A program made the position numbers and the translations under genes. This document shows positions 33,819 through 42,881 of a stretch of DNA of 64,000 nt, one piece after another. Numbering within the stretch: the stretch's first letter is position 1; each line of letters opens with the position of its first letter. The notes under the pieces were generated by a model. That model had not been told where the DNA came from and did not search any database. It worked only from the letters and a program-made list of their open reading frames with translations. Source of the stretch: Pyxidicoccus sp. MSG2 (GTDB lineage: Bacteria; Myxococcota; Myxococcia; Myxococcales; Myxococcaceae); contig NZ_JAPNKC010000001.1 in the NCBI RefSeq assembly GCF_026626705.1, positions 5,270,001 through 5,334,000 on the forward strand. Direction: 5' to 3'.

Positions 33819-34340
33819 ATGATTGAAACGCTTGTCGTGGGTGGTGTCATCCTCGCCGTGCTGGTGGTGGCCAATCTCATGCTGACCCTCGGGCTCATCG
33901 GTCGGCTGCGCACGCTTCAGGAGATGGTGAACAACCAGGTCATCGTGCGCGACCCGTTCCTGCCCCAGAAGGGGGAAGAGGTCGGTCGCTTCGAGGCCAC
34001 CACCATGGATGGCGAGGCCTTCACGGATGCCGCTCTGCGGGAGGGGAAGACGCTGGTCGGCTTCTTCGCCACGGGCTGCCGGGTCTGCTCCTCGGTGCGC
34101 AAGCAGCTCCTCGAGTCGCCGCCTGGAATGCCGCTCATGGCGTTCATCGAAGGGGACCCCGGCGACCCGGACACGTTGGCGGTGGGGGCGTCACTGAAGC
34201 ACATGGCCAGGGTGGCATTGCTGTCCGATGGGGACTCCGTGACGCGGGCCATCAAGCAGGCGGGCTATCCCACGCTCGTGCTCGTCGACAAGGGCGTGGT
34301 CGCGGCCTCGGGGCACTACCTGCACGAAGTCCTGTCATGA
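33819..34340 (+). CDS. MauD/TlpA-like membrane-anchored thioredoxin
   Basis: A 173-residue protein with one N-terminal membrane anchor (residues 4-28, VVGGVILAVLVVANLMLTLG). A thioredoxin fold follows: LVGFFATGCRVCSSV with the redox pair C87-R-V-C90 and cis-Pro loop AGYPTLVLV. The order anchor, short linker, redoxin is that of MauD. It should face the periplasm and exchange disulfides with the MauE homologue and the peptide. GAGGA precedes the ATG. Its stop overlaps the exporter start by four bases, so translation is coupled. Confidence 0.85.
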   Translation: MIETLVVGGVILAVLVVANLMLTLGLIGRLRTLQEMVNNQVIVRDPFLPQKGEEVGRFEATTMDGEAFTDAALREGKTLVGFFATGCRVCSSVRKQLLESPPGMPLMAFIEGDPGDPDTLAVGASLKHMARVALLSDGDSVTRAIKQAGYPTLVLVDKGVVAASGHYLHEVLS

Positions 34341-36202
34341 GTGAGCCGCGCAGTGGGCGGGGGCTGCTGCGCGAGTTGTCGCGCACGGTGGGCGCGGCCG
34401 TGGCGCTCCAGTGGCGCGCGGCGCCGCTGGCGTCGGGGTTCGCCTTCCTCCTCACGCTGTGCACCGGCTCCGTGGCCGCCGTGGGTGGCTGGCTCACCAA
34501 GGAGTTGCTGGATGAGTTGGGCCGCGGCGCCCTGGCCGACTCCCAGCGGGCGCTCACGCTGGCGGTGGGCGCCGCCGCGGTGGCCGGCGGCTCCATGGCC
34601 ATCCTCAATGTCTCCGAGTACCTGACCGGAGTGATTCGCTGGGGCGTCACGTTGGAGGTGGAGCGCTCCCTCTTCGCGAAGGTGGCGGCGCTGGAGGGCC
34701 TGCACCACTTCGAGGACCCCGCCTTCCACGGCCGCTTGCGGCTCGCGGAGGAAGCCGCCCGGGACGCGCCCCAGCAGCTCATCGAGTTCGTGAGGGCCCT
34801 GCTGCGCATGCTCGTCTCGGTGGGGACACTGAGCGCCGTGGTCCTGATGGTGTCGCCGCCCATGGCGCTGCTGCTGCTGCTGGCGGGGGGCGTGGCACTG
34901 ATGGCCCAGCTCGCGCGCAGCCGGTGGATGGTGGCGCTGTCCGTGGCGCTGGTTCCGACGTATCGCTGGCGCGATTTCTACCATTCACTGCTGGTGGACG
35001 TGCGGGCGGCGAAGGAGAGCCGACTGTTCGGCCTGGGGGAGCTGCTGCTGGACCGGATGGTGGCATCCCTGCGCAAGGCGGCGGACAGCGAACTGGCCGT
35101 GACGCGCAAGGGGCTGGCCGTGCAGGCAGCGCTGTCGCTGCTCACGGCGGCGGTGGCGGCAGCCGGGGCCTTCATCGTCGCCCGGGGCGCGCTTCAGGGC
35201 CGGCTCCAGCTCGGGGACGTCTCTCTCTTCCTCGCGGCCGTGGCTGGCATCCAGGCCGCCTTCAACGGGCTTCTCTCGCAGCTCGATTTCGCGGGCCGCA
35301 GTGTCCAGACCTTCAAGAACTACCTCGACATCATCGCCCTTCCCGTCCGCGCGCCGGAGGCTTCGCGTCCGGTGGCGCCGCTGCGGCACGGCGTGGAGTT
35401 GCGCGACGTCTGGTTCCGCTACGACGCCAGCGGACCGTGGGTGCTGCGCGGGGTGAGCCTCTTCATTCCAGCGGGGGGCTCGGTGGGACTCGTCGGCGTC
35501 AACGGCGCCGGAAAGAGCACGCTGGTGAAGCTGCTGTGCCGTCTCTATGACGTGGAGCGCGGCCAGCTCCTCTGGGACGGAGTGGACGTCCGCGAACTGG
35601 ACGCCCGAGCGCTGCGGCGGCGGATGACGGCGACCTTCCAGGACTTCATGACGTATGACTTCACCGCGGCGGAGAACATCGGCCTGGGGGACCTGGACCG
35701 CCTGAAGGACGATGCGCGAATCCGCGACGTGGCACGCCTGGCGGAGATTGACGAAAAGCTCGCTTCGCTCCCCGCGGGTTACGACACGCTGCTGAGCCGC
35801 GTGCTCGAAGGCGAGGACGAGGACATGCCGGCGGGTGTCTCGCTTTCCGGAGGGCAGTGGCAGCGATTGGCGCTGGCTCGGGCCCTGATGCGCCAGGACG
35901 TCGACCTGTTGGTGCTGGACGAGCCAAACTCCGGCCTGGACGCGGCCGCCGAGTTCCAGATCCACCGGACGCTGGAGCGCCACGGCGCGGGGCGGGCCCG
36001 GCTGCTCATCTCCCACCGGATGAGCGCGCTGCGGAGCGCGGACACCCTCTTCGTCCTCTCCGAGGGCCGCATCATCGAGCAGGGGTCGCATGACACGTTG
36101 ATGGCGGCGGGCGGCGAGTACGCGCGACTGTTCACGCTCCAGGCGAGCGGCTATCAGGACGAGCGCGTCGCATCACGGGCGAGCCAGAAGGAGGTCGCAT
36201 GA
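34337..36202 (+). CDS. ABC-type peptide exporter (fused TMD-NBD)
   Basis: A 621-residue half-transporter. About six membrane helices span residues 20-310. The ATPase domain has Walker A VNGAGKST, signature LSGGQWQRLALARALM, Walker B LLVLDEPNSGLD and switch His LLISHRMS. Unlike many bacteriocin exporters there is no N-terminal C39 peptidase; the separate S26 peptidase downstream would replace it. It presumably works as a homodimer moving the precursor peptide across the inner membrane. It overlaps both neighbours by four bases. Confidence 0.92.
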   Translation: MSEPRSGRGLLRELSRTVGAAVALQWRAAPLASGFAFLLTLCTGSVAAVGGWLTKELLDELGRGALADSQRALTLAVGAAAVAGGSMAILNVSEYLTGVIRWGVTLEVERSLFAKVAALEGLHHFEDPAFHGRLRLAEEAARDAPQQLIEFVRALLRMLVSVGTLSAVVLMVSPPMALLLLLAGGVALMAQLARSRWMVALSVALVPTYRWRDFYHSLLVDVRAAKESRLFGLGELLLDRMVASLRKAADSELAVTRKGLAVQAALSLLTAAVAAAGAFIVARGALQGRLQLGDVSLFLAAVAGIQAAFNGLLSQLDFAGRSVQTFKNYLDIIALPVRAPEASRPVAPLRHGVELRDVWFRYDASGPWVLRGVSLFIPAGGSVGLVGVNGAGKSTLVKLLCRLYDVERGQLLWDGVDVRELDARALRRRMTATFQDFMTYDFTAAENIGLGDLDRLKDDARIRDVARLAEIDEKLASLPAGYDTLLSRVLEGEDEDMPAGVSLSGGQWQRLALARALMRQDVDLLVLDEPNSGLDAAAEFQIHRTLERHGAGRARLLISHRMSALRSADTLFVLSEGRIIEQGSHDTLMAAGGEYARLFTLQASGYQDERVASRASQKEVA

Positions 36203-36660
36203 TGCTCACGGCGATGAGCCTGGGGGCCGCGCTTCTCGTGGCGGGGGCCGTGTTCGCGTCCTGGGCGCGTCACCGCTGGATTGTCGTCGCGGTGCGAGGC
36301 AACAGCATGTCGCCCACGCTGCACGATGGGCAGCGGCTCGTCGCGAGGCGGCTGGACCGTTCTGTCCTGCCCGGGAGCGGCTATGCGCGTTCAGACATCG
36401 TCGTCTTCCTGCCTCCCGCGGCGCAGCGCGCGGCGATGGACGCCGAAGCACTGCCCTATCTCGTCAAGCGGGTGGCCGCCGTGGCGGGAGACCCGGTGCC
36501 GGAGTGGGCCCGGGCGGCGCTCGGTGCCGACAGCCAGACGTGCGTCCCACCCGGCAAGGTGGTGGTGGCCGGAGACAATGCGCACAGCCAGGACTCACGG
36601 CAGCTGGGCTACATCGACGCGGAGACCGTCATCGCCATCGTGCGGCCAGGCGGGGCCTGA
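36199..36660 (+). CDS. S26 family signal peptidase
   Basis: A 153-residue membrane-anchored peptidase: one N-terminal helix (LGAALLVAGAVFASWA), then RGNSMSPTLHDGQRLVAR with nucleophile S36. The general-base Lys90 lies in YLVKRVAAVAGD, and VVVAGDNAHSQDSRQLGYI is the conserved box D/E. It is shorter than housekeeping LepB. Clustering with the exporter suggests that it cuts the precursor after A-G-A. Its ATG overlaps the exporter stop, and it is the last gene of the unit. Confidence 0.9.
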   Translation: MMLTAMSLGAALLVAGAVFASWARHRWIVVAVRGNSMSPTLHDGQRLVARRLDRSVLPGSGYARSDIVVFLPPAAQRAAMDAEALPYLVKRVAAVAGDPVPEWARAALGADSQTCVPPGKVVVAGDNAHSQDSRQLGYIDAETVIAIVRPGGA

Positions 36661-36788
36661 GTCTTCGCGAACGACGCCAGGCGTGGAACCCTGTGAATGA
36701 AATCCCCGCGCCCCCGTCATGAAGTGCATGAGGCGAGCGGGCGGCGAGAGCCACTCCTCTTCTGGAAACCTCCCACAAGGAAAGTCCC

Positions 36789-37547
36789 ATGCTGGCATTT
36801 CGGAGTGGCTCCGAGGGTGGTCGTACGCGTGAAAACCGGTCGTCCGCGAAGGGCAAGGGATGGGTGGCGCTCGCGCTGCTGCTCCTGCCGCTGACGGCGG
36901 CGGCGGGTCCGGGTCCTGAGTACCGCTGGGACGAGTCTCGCAACCGCCCCGGGTCCAATCGCTGCCACGACAGCTCGCAATGCGATGGCGCACGCACGTG
37001 CAGCCCCGCGGGCTGGTGCCAGGGCGAGGCGCGTCCCCTGCCGCCCCCTCCGCCTCCCGAAGTCCCCAGAGGACGGGACTGGCACCCTGGCCGGGGGGAG
37101 TCGCGCGCCCAGCGCAGCACCTTCATCCGCAGCAGGCTCGCGGGGCTCGTCGTCGACATCCTGGGCGGCAACCGCTCGCCCGGCGCGGGGCTCGTCGCCT
37201 ACCGGGCCAAGTCCAACCGGGAGGGCAATGACAACCAGAAGTGGGAGCTGGTGCCCACGCGAGGCGGCTACCTCATCCGCAGCCGACTCAACGGGCTCGT
37301 GCTCGACGTGCAGGGAGCCAACAAGGCTCAGAGAACCCCCGTCGTCATGTGGGAGGCCCACGGCCAGCCCCATCAGGTGTGGCAGCTCGTGCCCGGCCCG
37401 GTCCGCGGCACCTACTACATCCAGAGCCAGCTCAATGGCTTCGTGCTCGACATCGAGGGCGCCAACACGGATGGCTCGGGGCGGCTCATCACCTATCCCA
37501 TGAAGCGCGAGGGAGCGGACAATCAGCTCTGGCTGCTGGACATCTGA
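36789..37547 (+). CDS. Secreted ricin-type beta-trefoil lectin
   Basis: A 252-residue exported protein with AAGGAAA before the ATG. Its signal core WVALALLLLPLTAAAG is preceded by a long basic N-region. A four-Cys stretch (RCHDSSQCDGARTCSPAGWC) and a Pro-rich linker lead to one trefoil domain (residues about 110-252). Its repeats read IRSRLAGLVVDILGGN, IRSRLNGLVLDVQGAN and IQSQLNGFVLDIEGAN, each with a Q-x-W-like end. It probably binds polysaccharide outside the cell. It may be independent of the peptide operon 128 bases upstream. Confidence 0.88.
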   Translation: MLAFRSGSEGGRTRENRSSAKGKGWVALALLLLPLTAAAGPGPEYRWDESRNRPGSNRCHDSSQCDGARTCSPAGWCQGEARPLPPPPPPEVPRGRDWHPGRGESRAQRSTFIRSRLAGLVVDILGGNRSPGAGLVAYRAKSNREGNDNQKWELVPTRGGYLIRSRLNGLVLDVQGANKAQRTPVVMWEAHGQPHQVWQLVPGPVRGTYYIQSQLNGFVLDIEGANTDGSGRLITYPMKREGADNQLWLLDI

Positions 37548-37578
37548 CGCGGAAGCCATGCCGCGAGGACGCGTTGGC

Positions 37579-38775
37579 TCAGACGGAGCGCAGGAACGAC
37601 GCGGTGCTCCGTTCTCGCCCCTCAATCGCCACGGTGTCCCCCTGCCCCCTGGAACCTGGATGCTCGGGTTCGAAAAACCGAGCGGGCGCGTGCCGCCGCT
37701 GCCAGAAGGCCTCGCCCATCCAGCGCTGCTCCTGCGCGTAGTGGGCCTGGCGTGCCTCCAGGTAGCCGGAGAACTCCTCCTCCCGCTCCCGTGCGTAGTC
37801 CTCCAGCGCCTCCCGGTCCCCTCTCAGGGAGGCCAACAGCGCGCGTGCCGCCGCCTGCCCCGTGCGCAGCCCCTTGACGATGCCGCTCGAGGACAGTGGA
37901 TCCCACATGGCCGCCGCGTCCCCCACGGCCGCCCAGCCTTCTCCGGCCGCGCGCTCCAGGCGGCTCGTCTCGCAGGGGCGGACATGCAGCCGCCGCACCG
38001 TCGGCAGCCCTCCCAGCCCCCGCGTCAGGTGACGGGTCCGGGCCAGCAGCGCGCTCCACCCGGCGGGGCGCAACGCGTTGTGGCGCTCCAGCACATCCAC
38101 GTCGCTCATCAGGGTGAAGATGAGGCGCCCCTGGGGCAGTGGCGCCGCGTACCACCAGCCCGAAGGGGTGGCCTCCACCCGGAGCAGGTGCTCCTCGTGG
38201 CCCGGCGGCCTGTCCACGACGGCCGACACGCTGCAGAGCCTGTCATGGTTCTGCCGCCGCACGCCGCGGTATCGCGCCACCTGCGCCGAGCGTCCCGTTG
38301 CGTCCACCAACACCGTGCAGTGCAACGTCCTCGGGCCCTCGGGCGTGCTGAGCTGGAGCCGCCACCCGCGCTCCTCACGCTCCAGGTGGGTGACGCAGGC
38401 GTTCCTCCACAGCTCCACGCCCTGGGACTGCGCGTGACGCGCCAGCAGGCTGTCCAACTGCCGGCGCTCCACGTGCCAGCCCTGGCCGTAGGGGTTGGTG
38501 AGGAAGGAGTGGTGGTGGGGCTCCTCCGAGCCCCAGGTGGCTTCCAGGCCGTACGAGACCAGGAAGCCCTCCGTCTCCAACGGTTCAGGGGCGAGCCACC
38601 GCCGCAACTCGGCGAACGCCACCGGGGAGAGTGTCTCCCCAGGGCGCCAGGGCGAGTAGTCCGTGCGCTCCAACACGCAGGTGGACACCCCCGCCCTCAC
38701 CAGGGTCAGCGCGGCGCTCAGCCCCGCGACCCCGCCGCCCACCACCACGGCCGTGCAGGTGGCTCGCCCGTCCAT
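37579..38775 (-). CDS. lodB: LodB-like FAD-dependent oxidoreductase
   Basis: A 398-residue flavoprotein of the tryptophan-halogenase/hydroxylase-like group. It has the FAD-binding VVVGGGVAGLSAALTLVRAG near the N-terminus, LVDATGRSAQVARY, and GDAAAMWDPLSSSGIVKGLR for the second FAD loop. It lacks the WxWxIP halogenase motif. In Marinomonas, LodB is needed to build the cysteine tryptophylquinone of LodA. Its ATG overlaps the LodA-like stop (TGATG), so the two are translationally coupled. It is cytosolic and the last gene of the operon. Confidence 0.85.
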   Translation of the reverse strand: MDGRATCTAVVVGGGVAGLSAALTLVRAGVSTCVLERTDYSPWRPGETLSPVAFAELRRWLAPEPLETEGFLVSYGLEATWGSEEPHHHSFLTNPYGQGWHVERRQLDSLLARHAQSQGVELWRNACVTHLEREERGWRLQLSTPEGPRTLHCTVLVDATGRSAQVARYRGVRRQNHDRLCSVSAVVDRPPGHEEHLLRVEATPSGWWYAAPLPQGRLIFTLMSDVDVLERHNALRPAGWSALLARTRHLTRGLGGLPTVRRLHVRPCETSRLERAAGEGWAAVGDAAAMWDPLSSSGIVKGLRTGQAAARALLASLRGDREALEDYAREREEEFSGYLEARQAHYAQEQRWMGEAFWQRRHAPARFFEPEHPGSRGQGDTVAIEGRERSTASFLRSV

Positions 38776-40643
38776 CACTTGCTCCGCTCCTGCGACTCGA
38801 AGAAGTGCTCTCCCTCCTGGAGGACGAAGCCCAGGCTCGACCACTTCTGCTGCATCTGGATGTACATGGCCAGGTCCCTGGCGGGAGTGTCCTCCGTTGC
38901 CTGGGACTGGAGCGCCGGCTTCTGCGCCTCGACTTCGGCCACCTTCTCCAGCTCGCGCGTCCAGGAGACCATGGCGAGGTCCCCCTTCTTGGCGAACACG
39001 TCATCCGGCCGGTGGGCGCACCACCACATGTGGTACATGCGCTCGCCGTCGTACGGGATGTGCGCTGCGGGGTAGAGCTGCTTCTTGCACTGGTAGAAGT
39101 CCGCCTGCCAGGGCAGCGCCATCTGCTGGGAGAAGAAGCCTGGGCGGATGGTCAGCGTGTCCGGGGCACCGGGGAAGACATTCCCCGAGTGCTTGACGCG
39201 GAAAGGCGTTCCGTACAGCTCGGGCCTGCGCACCATCCAGCTGCAGTCGATGCCGGGGAAGAAGGGGCCTCCCACCGAGTTCTCCATCGCGGCCCGGTCC
39301 AGCCCCTCGGCGGTGATGGCCTGGGGAATGGACTGGGCCGCCGCCGCATCCCAGTCCTCCACGAACTCACCCGCGGCCCAGCGCTCGAGCACCGCGTACT
39401 GCACGCGCGTGAGGGTCATGAAGTAGTCCGGTCCGGGCTGCTTCTCCAGGTCCGTGTACCTGTCTCCCAGCCCCTTGGGCATGAGCAGGGGCTCGTTGCC
39501 GGTGTTGTTGGAGGGGTTGCGCATGTAGCCGAAAATCGTCCTGCGCATGCGCCTGCCTCGGCTGGAGGACACCGAGCCCAGGTCCTGCTCCACGCCCGCG
39601 AGGCTCCCATGGAAGGACTTGGAGGCTTCGGGGTTGTGCACCTGGCGCTGCTGCAGGGCACGCTCGAGCAGCGGGTAGACCTCGTGGAGGAAGGAGGGCT
39701 TGTAGCTCTTGAACGTGTTCGCCTGGGCGTCCCAGTCCGCCCGCTGCGCCGCGAGCCGCGCGAAGAGCCCCTGGGAGAAGAGGCCATCCGTGTCGACGAG
39801 CTTCACCTCCTGGGGGAAGCGCACGGCCACGTCCCACAGGGTGTCCAGCAGGCGGACGGTGATGCCCACCGAGGGCGCGAAGTCGGGTGGCCCCACCAGG
39901 ACCCAGGCCCCGGTGTCACCCTCCAGCTTCGCCACCTGCGTCTTGCCGTCCACCACGTAGGTGACCTCGGCCGACACCGGCCCGTCCGCCATGTCGTCGA
40001 ACCAGTGGTCGTTGTTCACGTAGTTGTTGATGAGCGTGCCGGGCTTCGTCGTCTGGGCCTGGCCGGGCCCGCCGAGCACGAGCAGGTGGCCATTCTCATC
40101 CGTGCGCAGCTCTCCCAGGGACTTGATGGGGATGTGGCTCTTGGTGTTGGTGAAGGGGACCGGCGGGGTGTTGCGGCCCGAGATGGACTTCGCGCCCGGG
40201 TCGATGACGAGCAGCCGCTCCCGGTCCGCCGCGGGCACGTGGCTGTTGCGCAGCCGGTTCTGCGTGTCATGCACGCCCGGCTCGGTCTCCGGCCCCTTCC
40301 ATTGGCCGTTCGCGCCGTCCTGCCCGTCGAACTTGAAGAAGGCGGCCTTGCGGTTGGCCAGGTGGGCCTTCCAGGTGACCTGGGTGACGCCCTGGCTGCC
40401 AGCGGTCACCTCGCGCAAGGGGACGATCTGGCTGCCTTTGAGCTCGTACTCGAAGATGCGGAAGCGGGCCGCCTGGCGCTTGACGCGGCCCTGGCTGTCC
40501 TTGAAGGGGCGGAACTTCTTCTGGGCGACGTCGTAGTTGGGCCGCTCGTTGGGCCGCTCGGGGCCGATGAAGAAATCGGTGGGGGCGTCGCCCACGCGGG
40601 CGACGCCGATGGCAGGGTGGATTCGGAAGAATCTCTGGCTCAT
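38775..40643 (-). CDS. lodA: LodA/GoxA-like CTQ quinoprotein amino-acid oxidase
   Basis: A 622-residue protein opening RFFRIHPAIGVARVGDAPTD then FFIGPE, the hallmark of the LodA/GoxA family (L-lysine epsilon-oxidase, glycine oxidase). There is no signal peptide, as in LodA. Candidate quinone residues are C467 in PGIDCSWMVRRP and W512 in ALPWQADFYQC, whose surroundings look typical. The C-to-W spacing of 45 is shorter than the roughly 65 I recall for LodA, so the subgroup differs. Such enzymes oxidise amines to aldehydes and release H2O2, which is antimicrobial. The substrate is unknown. GGAG lies eight bases before the ATG at 40643. Confidence 0.88.
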   Translation of the reverse strand: MSQRFFRIHPAIGVARVGDAPTDFFIGPERPNERPNYDVAQKKFRPFKDSQGRVKRQAARFRIFEYELKGSQIVPLREVTAGSQGVTQVTWKAHLANRKAAFFKFDGQDGANGQWKGPETEPGVHDTQNRLRNSHVPAADRERLLVIDPGAKSISGRNTPPVPFTNTKSHIPIKSLGELRTDENGHLLVLGGPGQAQTTKPGTLINNYVNNDHWFDDMADGPVSAEVTYVVDGKTQVAKLEGDTGAWVLVGPPDFAPSVGITVRLLDTLWDVAVRFPQEVKLVDTDGLFSQGLFARLAAQRADWDAQANTFKSYKPSFLHEVYPLLERALQQRQVHNPEASKSFHGSLAGVEQDLGSVSSSRGRRMRRTIFGYMRNPSNNTGNEPLLMPKGLGDRYTDLEKQPGPDYFMTLTRVQYAVLERWAAGEFVEDWDAAAAQSIPQAITAEGLDRAAMENSVGGPFFPGIDCSWMVRRPELYGTPFRVKHSGNVFPGAPDTLTIRPGFFSQQMALPWQADFYQCKKQLYPAAHIPYDGERMYHMWWCAHRPDDVFAKKGDLAMVSWTRELEKVAEVEAQKPALQSQATEDTPARDLAMYIQMQQKWSSLGFVLQEGEHFFESQERSK

Positions 40644-40661
40644 GGTCACTGCTCCGTTCTT

Positions 40662-42881
40662 TCAGTGGGTTTCCTGGTCGAGCTGGTCGAGGAGATCCAA
40701 CAGGCGTTGCTTGTCCTTCGCGGGCAGGTCGCGGTCGGGGGGCATCTTGAAGCCGATGACCTTGGCCTGAGCGGGGTTCGGGTCGATGCGGTCGAGCATG
40801 GGACTGGTCTGGTCGGCGATCAGGTCCTTGCTGAAGACATCGAAGCGAATGGCGCCATGACAGCGGTAGCAATACTTGTTCAGCAGCCCCAGCAGCTCCT
40901 TGTCCTGAGGCTTGGAGCTCCACGTCAGGGGAGTGGGCGTCGGCTTGCGCGTCCTGTGGAGCGGGTGGCTGAGATTGGCGAACTCGAAGCCGCGCGTGAG
41001 GAGGTCCGGCTCCGGCTGGACCGAGTTCTGGTGCAATTGCAGCCACTTGTCGGTGGCGGCGAGCTGGAAGCTCTGGTTGTTGACGCGCCGCTGCTGGTCG
41101 GCGATCTCCCGATTGACGGTGCGAAGGATGTCGAAGGCCGCGGCGTACTGGGGCGACTTCGTATCCTTGCCAGCATCGAACAGCGGAGCCGGGGCGTCGG
41201 GTCTGGCCAGGGCGGGGAAGTCGCCATCCGTGAGGCGGTCCATCCAGTGGTCCGTATCCAGGAGGTTGAGGATGGCCTGGCCCTTGAGCGAGCCGTGGCA
41301 GGTGTCACACCCATTGGGCACGAAGTACGGCGCCGCGCCGGCCGTGTCACCCGCGGCGACCAGGTTGCCCGCGTCGAAGAAGGCATCGAGCTGGTAGGAG
41401 AGCTTGTAGCCGTTCGCCGAGGGGCCGAAGTCCACCCAGTAGATGCTGTCGACCTCCGCGCACTCCTCCCTGGTGCCGGTGCAGTGGGTGACGAGGGATA
41501 CCTGGGTGTTGACGGAGCTGTTCTTCAGGTTGCCGGGGAGGGTGCCGCCGAAGGGGCTATGGACGGGCGGGCTGGTGAAGTGGTTGAAGAGGATCCACGC
41601 GCTCTCCACGTGGTGCTTCGCCGCCTCGGAGTTGGGGCGGGAGTTGATGCGCACCAGCCGGCGCCAGCCGATGTTGCGCTTCTCCGGAGCCACGGCGAAG
41701 TTGACAATCTTTGGCGCGAAGAAGCGGGAGACGAGAATGTCCCCCTTCTGGCGGACAGGCGGGGTGCGCTCGACGACGGTCCACTGATTGCCAATGCCTG
41801 TGTGCCAGGAGGTGACGCCCTGGGCGGTGTCGGGGCGGTGCAGGTAGTCACCCTTCCACGACTTGAGCATGAGCTTGCCGTTGGTGGACTCGGCCTTCCA
41901 ATCGATGCCGACGCCCGTGTTCCCGGTGGTGACGCCCTGCGGGCTGTCGGGGCGGTTCAGGTAGTCCCCCTTCGAGGACTTGAGCCGGACCTTGTCTCCC
42001 ACGCACTCGGCGGTCCAGAGGGTGCCGGCCCCCGTGGATGCGGAGGCGACGCCCTGGGCCGTGTCGGGACGGTTCAGCGAGTCGCCCTTCCACGACTTGA
42101 GCTCGATGGACTTGCCACAGTAGGCGAAGGCCGACGCAGGGGGCGGGTTGGGGCCGCTGCGCTCGACGACGGTCCACTGATTGCCGATGCCCGTGTGCCA
42201 GGTGGTGACGCCCTGCGCGCTGTCGGGGCGGTGCAGGTAGTCACCCTTCCACGACTTGAGCATGAGCTTGCCGCTGGTGAACTCGGCCGTCCAATCGTTG
42301 CCGGGGCCCGTGTGCCAGGTGGTGATGCCCTGGTTGCTGTCGGGGCGGTGCAGGTAGTCCCCCTTCGAGGACTTGAGCCGGACCTTGTCTCCGACGCACT
42401 CGACGGCCCAGATGATGCCGGTCCCCGTGGATGCGGAGGTGACACCCTGGGCGGTGTCGGGACGGTTCAGCGAGTCGCCCTTCCACGACTTGAGCTCGAT
42501 GGACTTGCCACAGTAGGGGAAGGCCGCCGCAGGGTTGGAGCCGCCGCCCATCAACTTCTCAGGGGCCTCGAACTCCACGACCTCGGGAGTGAGCTCCGAG
42601 TAGCCGAGGTAGTTGAGCAGCTCCTGCATGTTGGCCTTCGACTCGATGGTCTCCGGCGTGAGGAAGTTCAGCGTCCTGGCGAGTTTCTTGTAGTAGGCCG
42701 AGGCCTCCGCCGCGCTGCCGTTGTTGAGCGCGCTGGGCTTGGCGTCGGGGGCGGAGGGCTGGGCGGAGGCTGTCGAGCCCAGCAGCAGCAGCGCGGAACA
42801 GAGGCCCACCCACACGCGGCCACCTCGGCGGCGAGGGCGGTTGGGGGATGCGACATGGCGGGGAGGTCTATGTAAAGGCAT
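40662..42881 (-). CDS. Secreted dihaem cytochrome-like protein with fascin-type beta-trefoils
   Basis: A 739-residue exported protein with a long basic N-region and signal core ending LLLLGSTASA. Residues about 115-350 are two trefoil-like blocks of fascin-type repeats (SIELKSWKGDSLNRPDTAQG, VRLKSSKGDYLHRPD, LMLKSWKGDYLHRPDSAQGV). The C-terminal half has two haem-c motifs, C525-D-T-C528-H529 and C671-Y-R-C674-H675. A late IGFKMPPDRDLPAKD recalls the distal Met region of dihaem cytochromes. It lies 18 bases before the LodA gene on the same strand. The likely roles are sugar or surface binding plus electron transfer, perhaps for the oxidase. Confidence 0.8.
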   Translation of the reverse strand: MPLHRPPRHVASPNRPRRRGGRVWVGLCSALLLLGSTASAQPSAPDAKPSALNNGSAAEASAYYKKLARTLNFLTPETIESKANMQELLNYLGYSELTPEVVEFEAPEKLMGGGSNPAAAFPYCGKSIELKSWKGDSLNRPDTAQGVTSASTGTGIIWAVECVGDKVRLKSSKGDYLHRPDSNQGITTWHTGPGNDWTAEFTSGKLMLKSWKGDYLHRPDSAQGVTTWHTGIGNQWTVVERSGPNPPPASAFAYCGKSIELKSWKGDSLNRPDTAQGVASASTGAGTLWTAECVGDKVRLKSSKGDYLNRPDSPQGVTTGNTGVGIDWKAESTNGKLMLKSWKGDYLHRPDTAQGVTSWHTGIGNQWTVVERTPPVRQKGDILVSRFFAPKIVNFAVAPEKRNIGWRRLVRINSRPNSEAAKHHVESAWILFNHFTSPPVHSPFGGTLPGNLKNSSVNTQVSLVTHCTGTREECAEVDSIYWVDFGPSANGYKLSYQLDAFFDAGNLVAAGDTAGAAPYFVPNGCDTCHGSLKGQAILNLLDTDHWMDRLTDGDFPALARPDAPAPLFDAGKDTKSPQYAAAFDILRTVNREIADQQRRVNNQSFQLAATDKWLQLHQNSVQPEPDLLTRGFEFANLSHPLHRTRKPTPTPLTWSSKPQDKELLGLLNKYCYRCHGAIRFDVFSKDLIADQTSPMLDRIDPNPAQAKVIGFKMPPDRDLPAKDKQRLLDLLDQLDQETH
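41767..42520 (-). repeat. Internal duplication encoding the trefoil blocks
   Basis: DNA for the first block (about 42124-42520) and the second (about 41767-42115) is nearly the same, including the unit encoding SIELKSWKGDSLNRPDTAQG in both. The similarity at base level points to a recent duplication or gene conversion. Confidence 0.7.
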
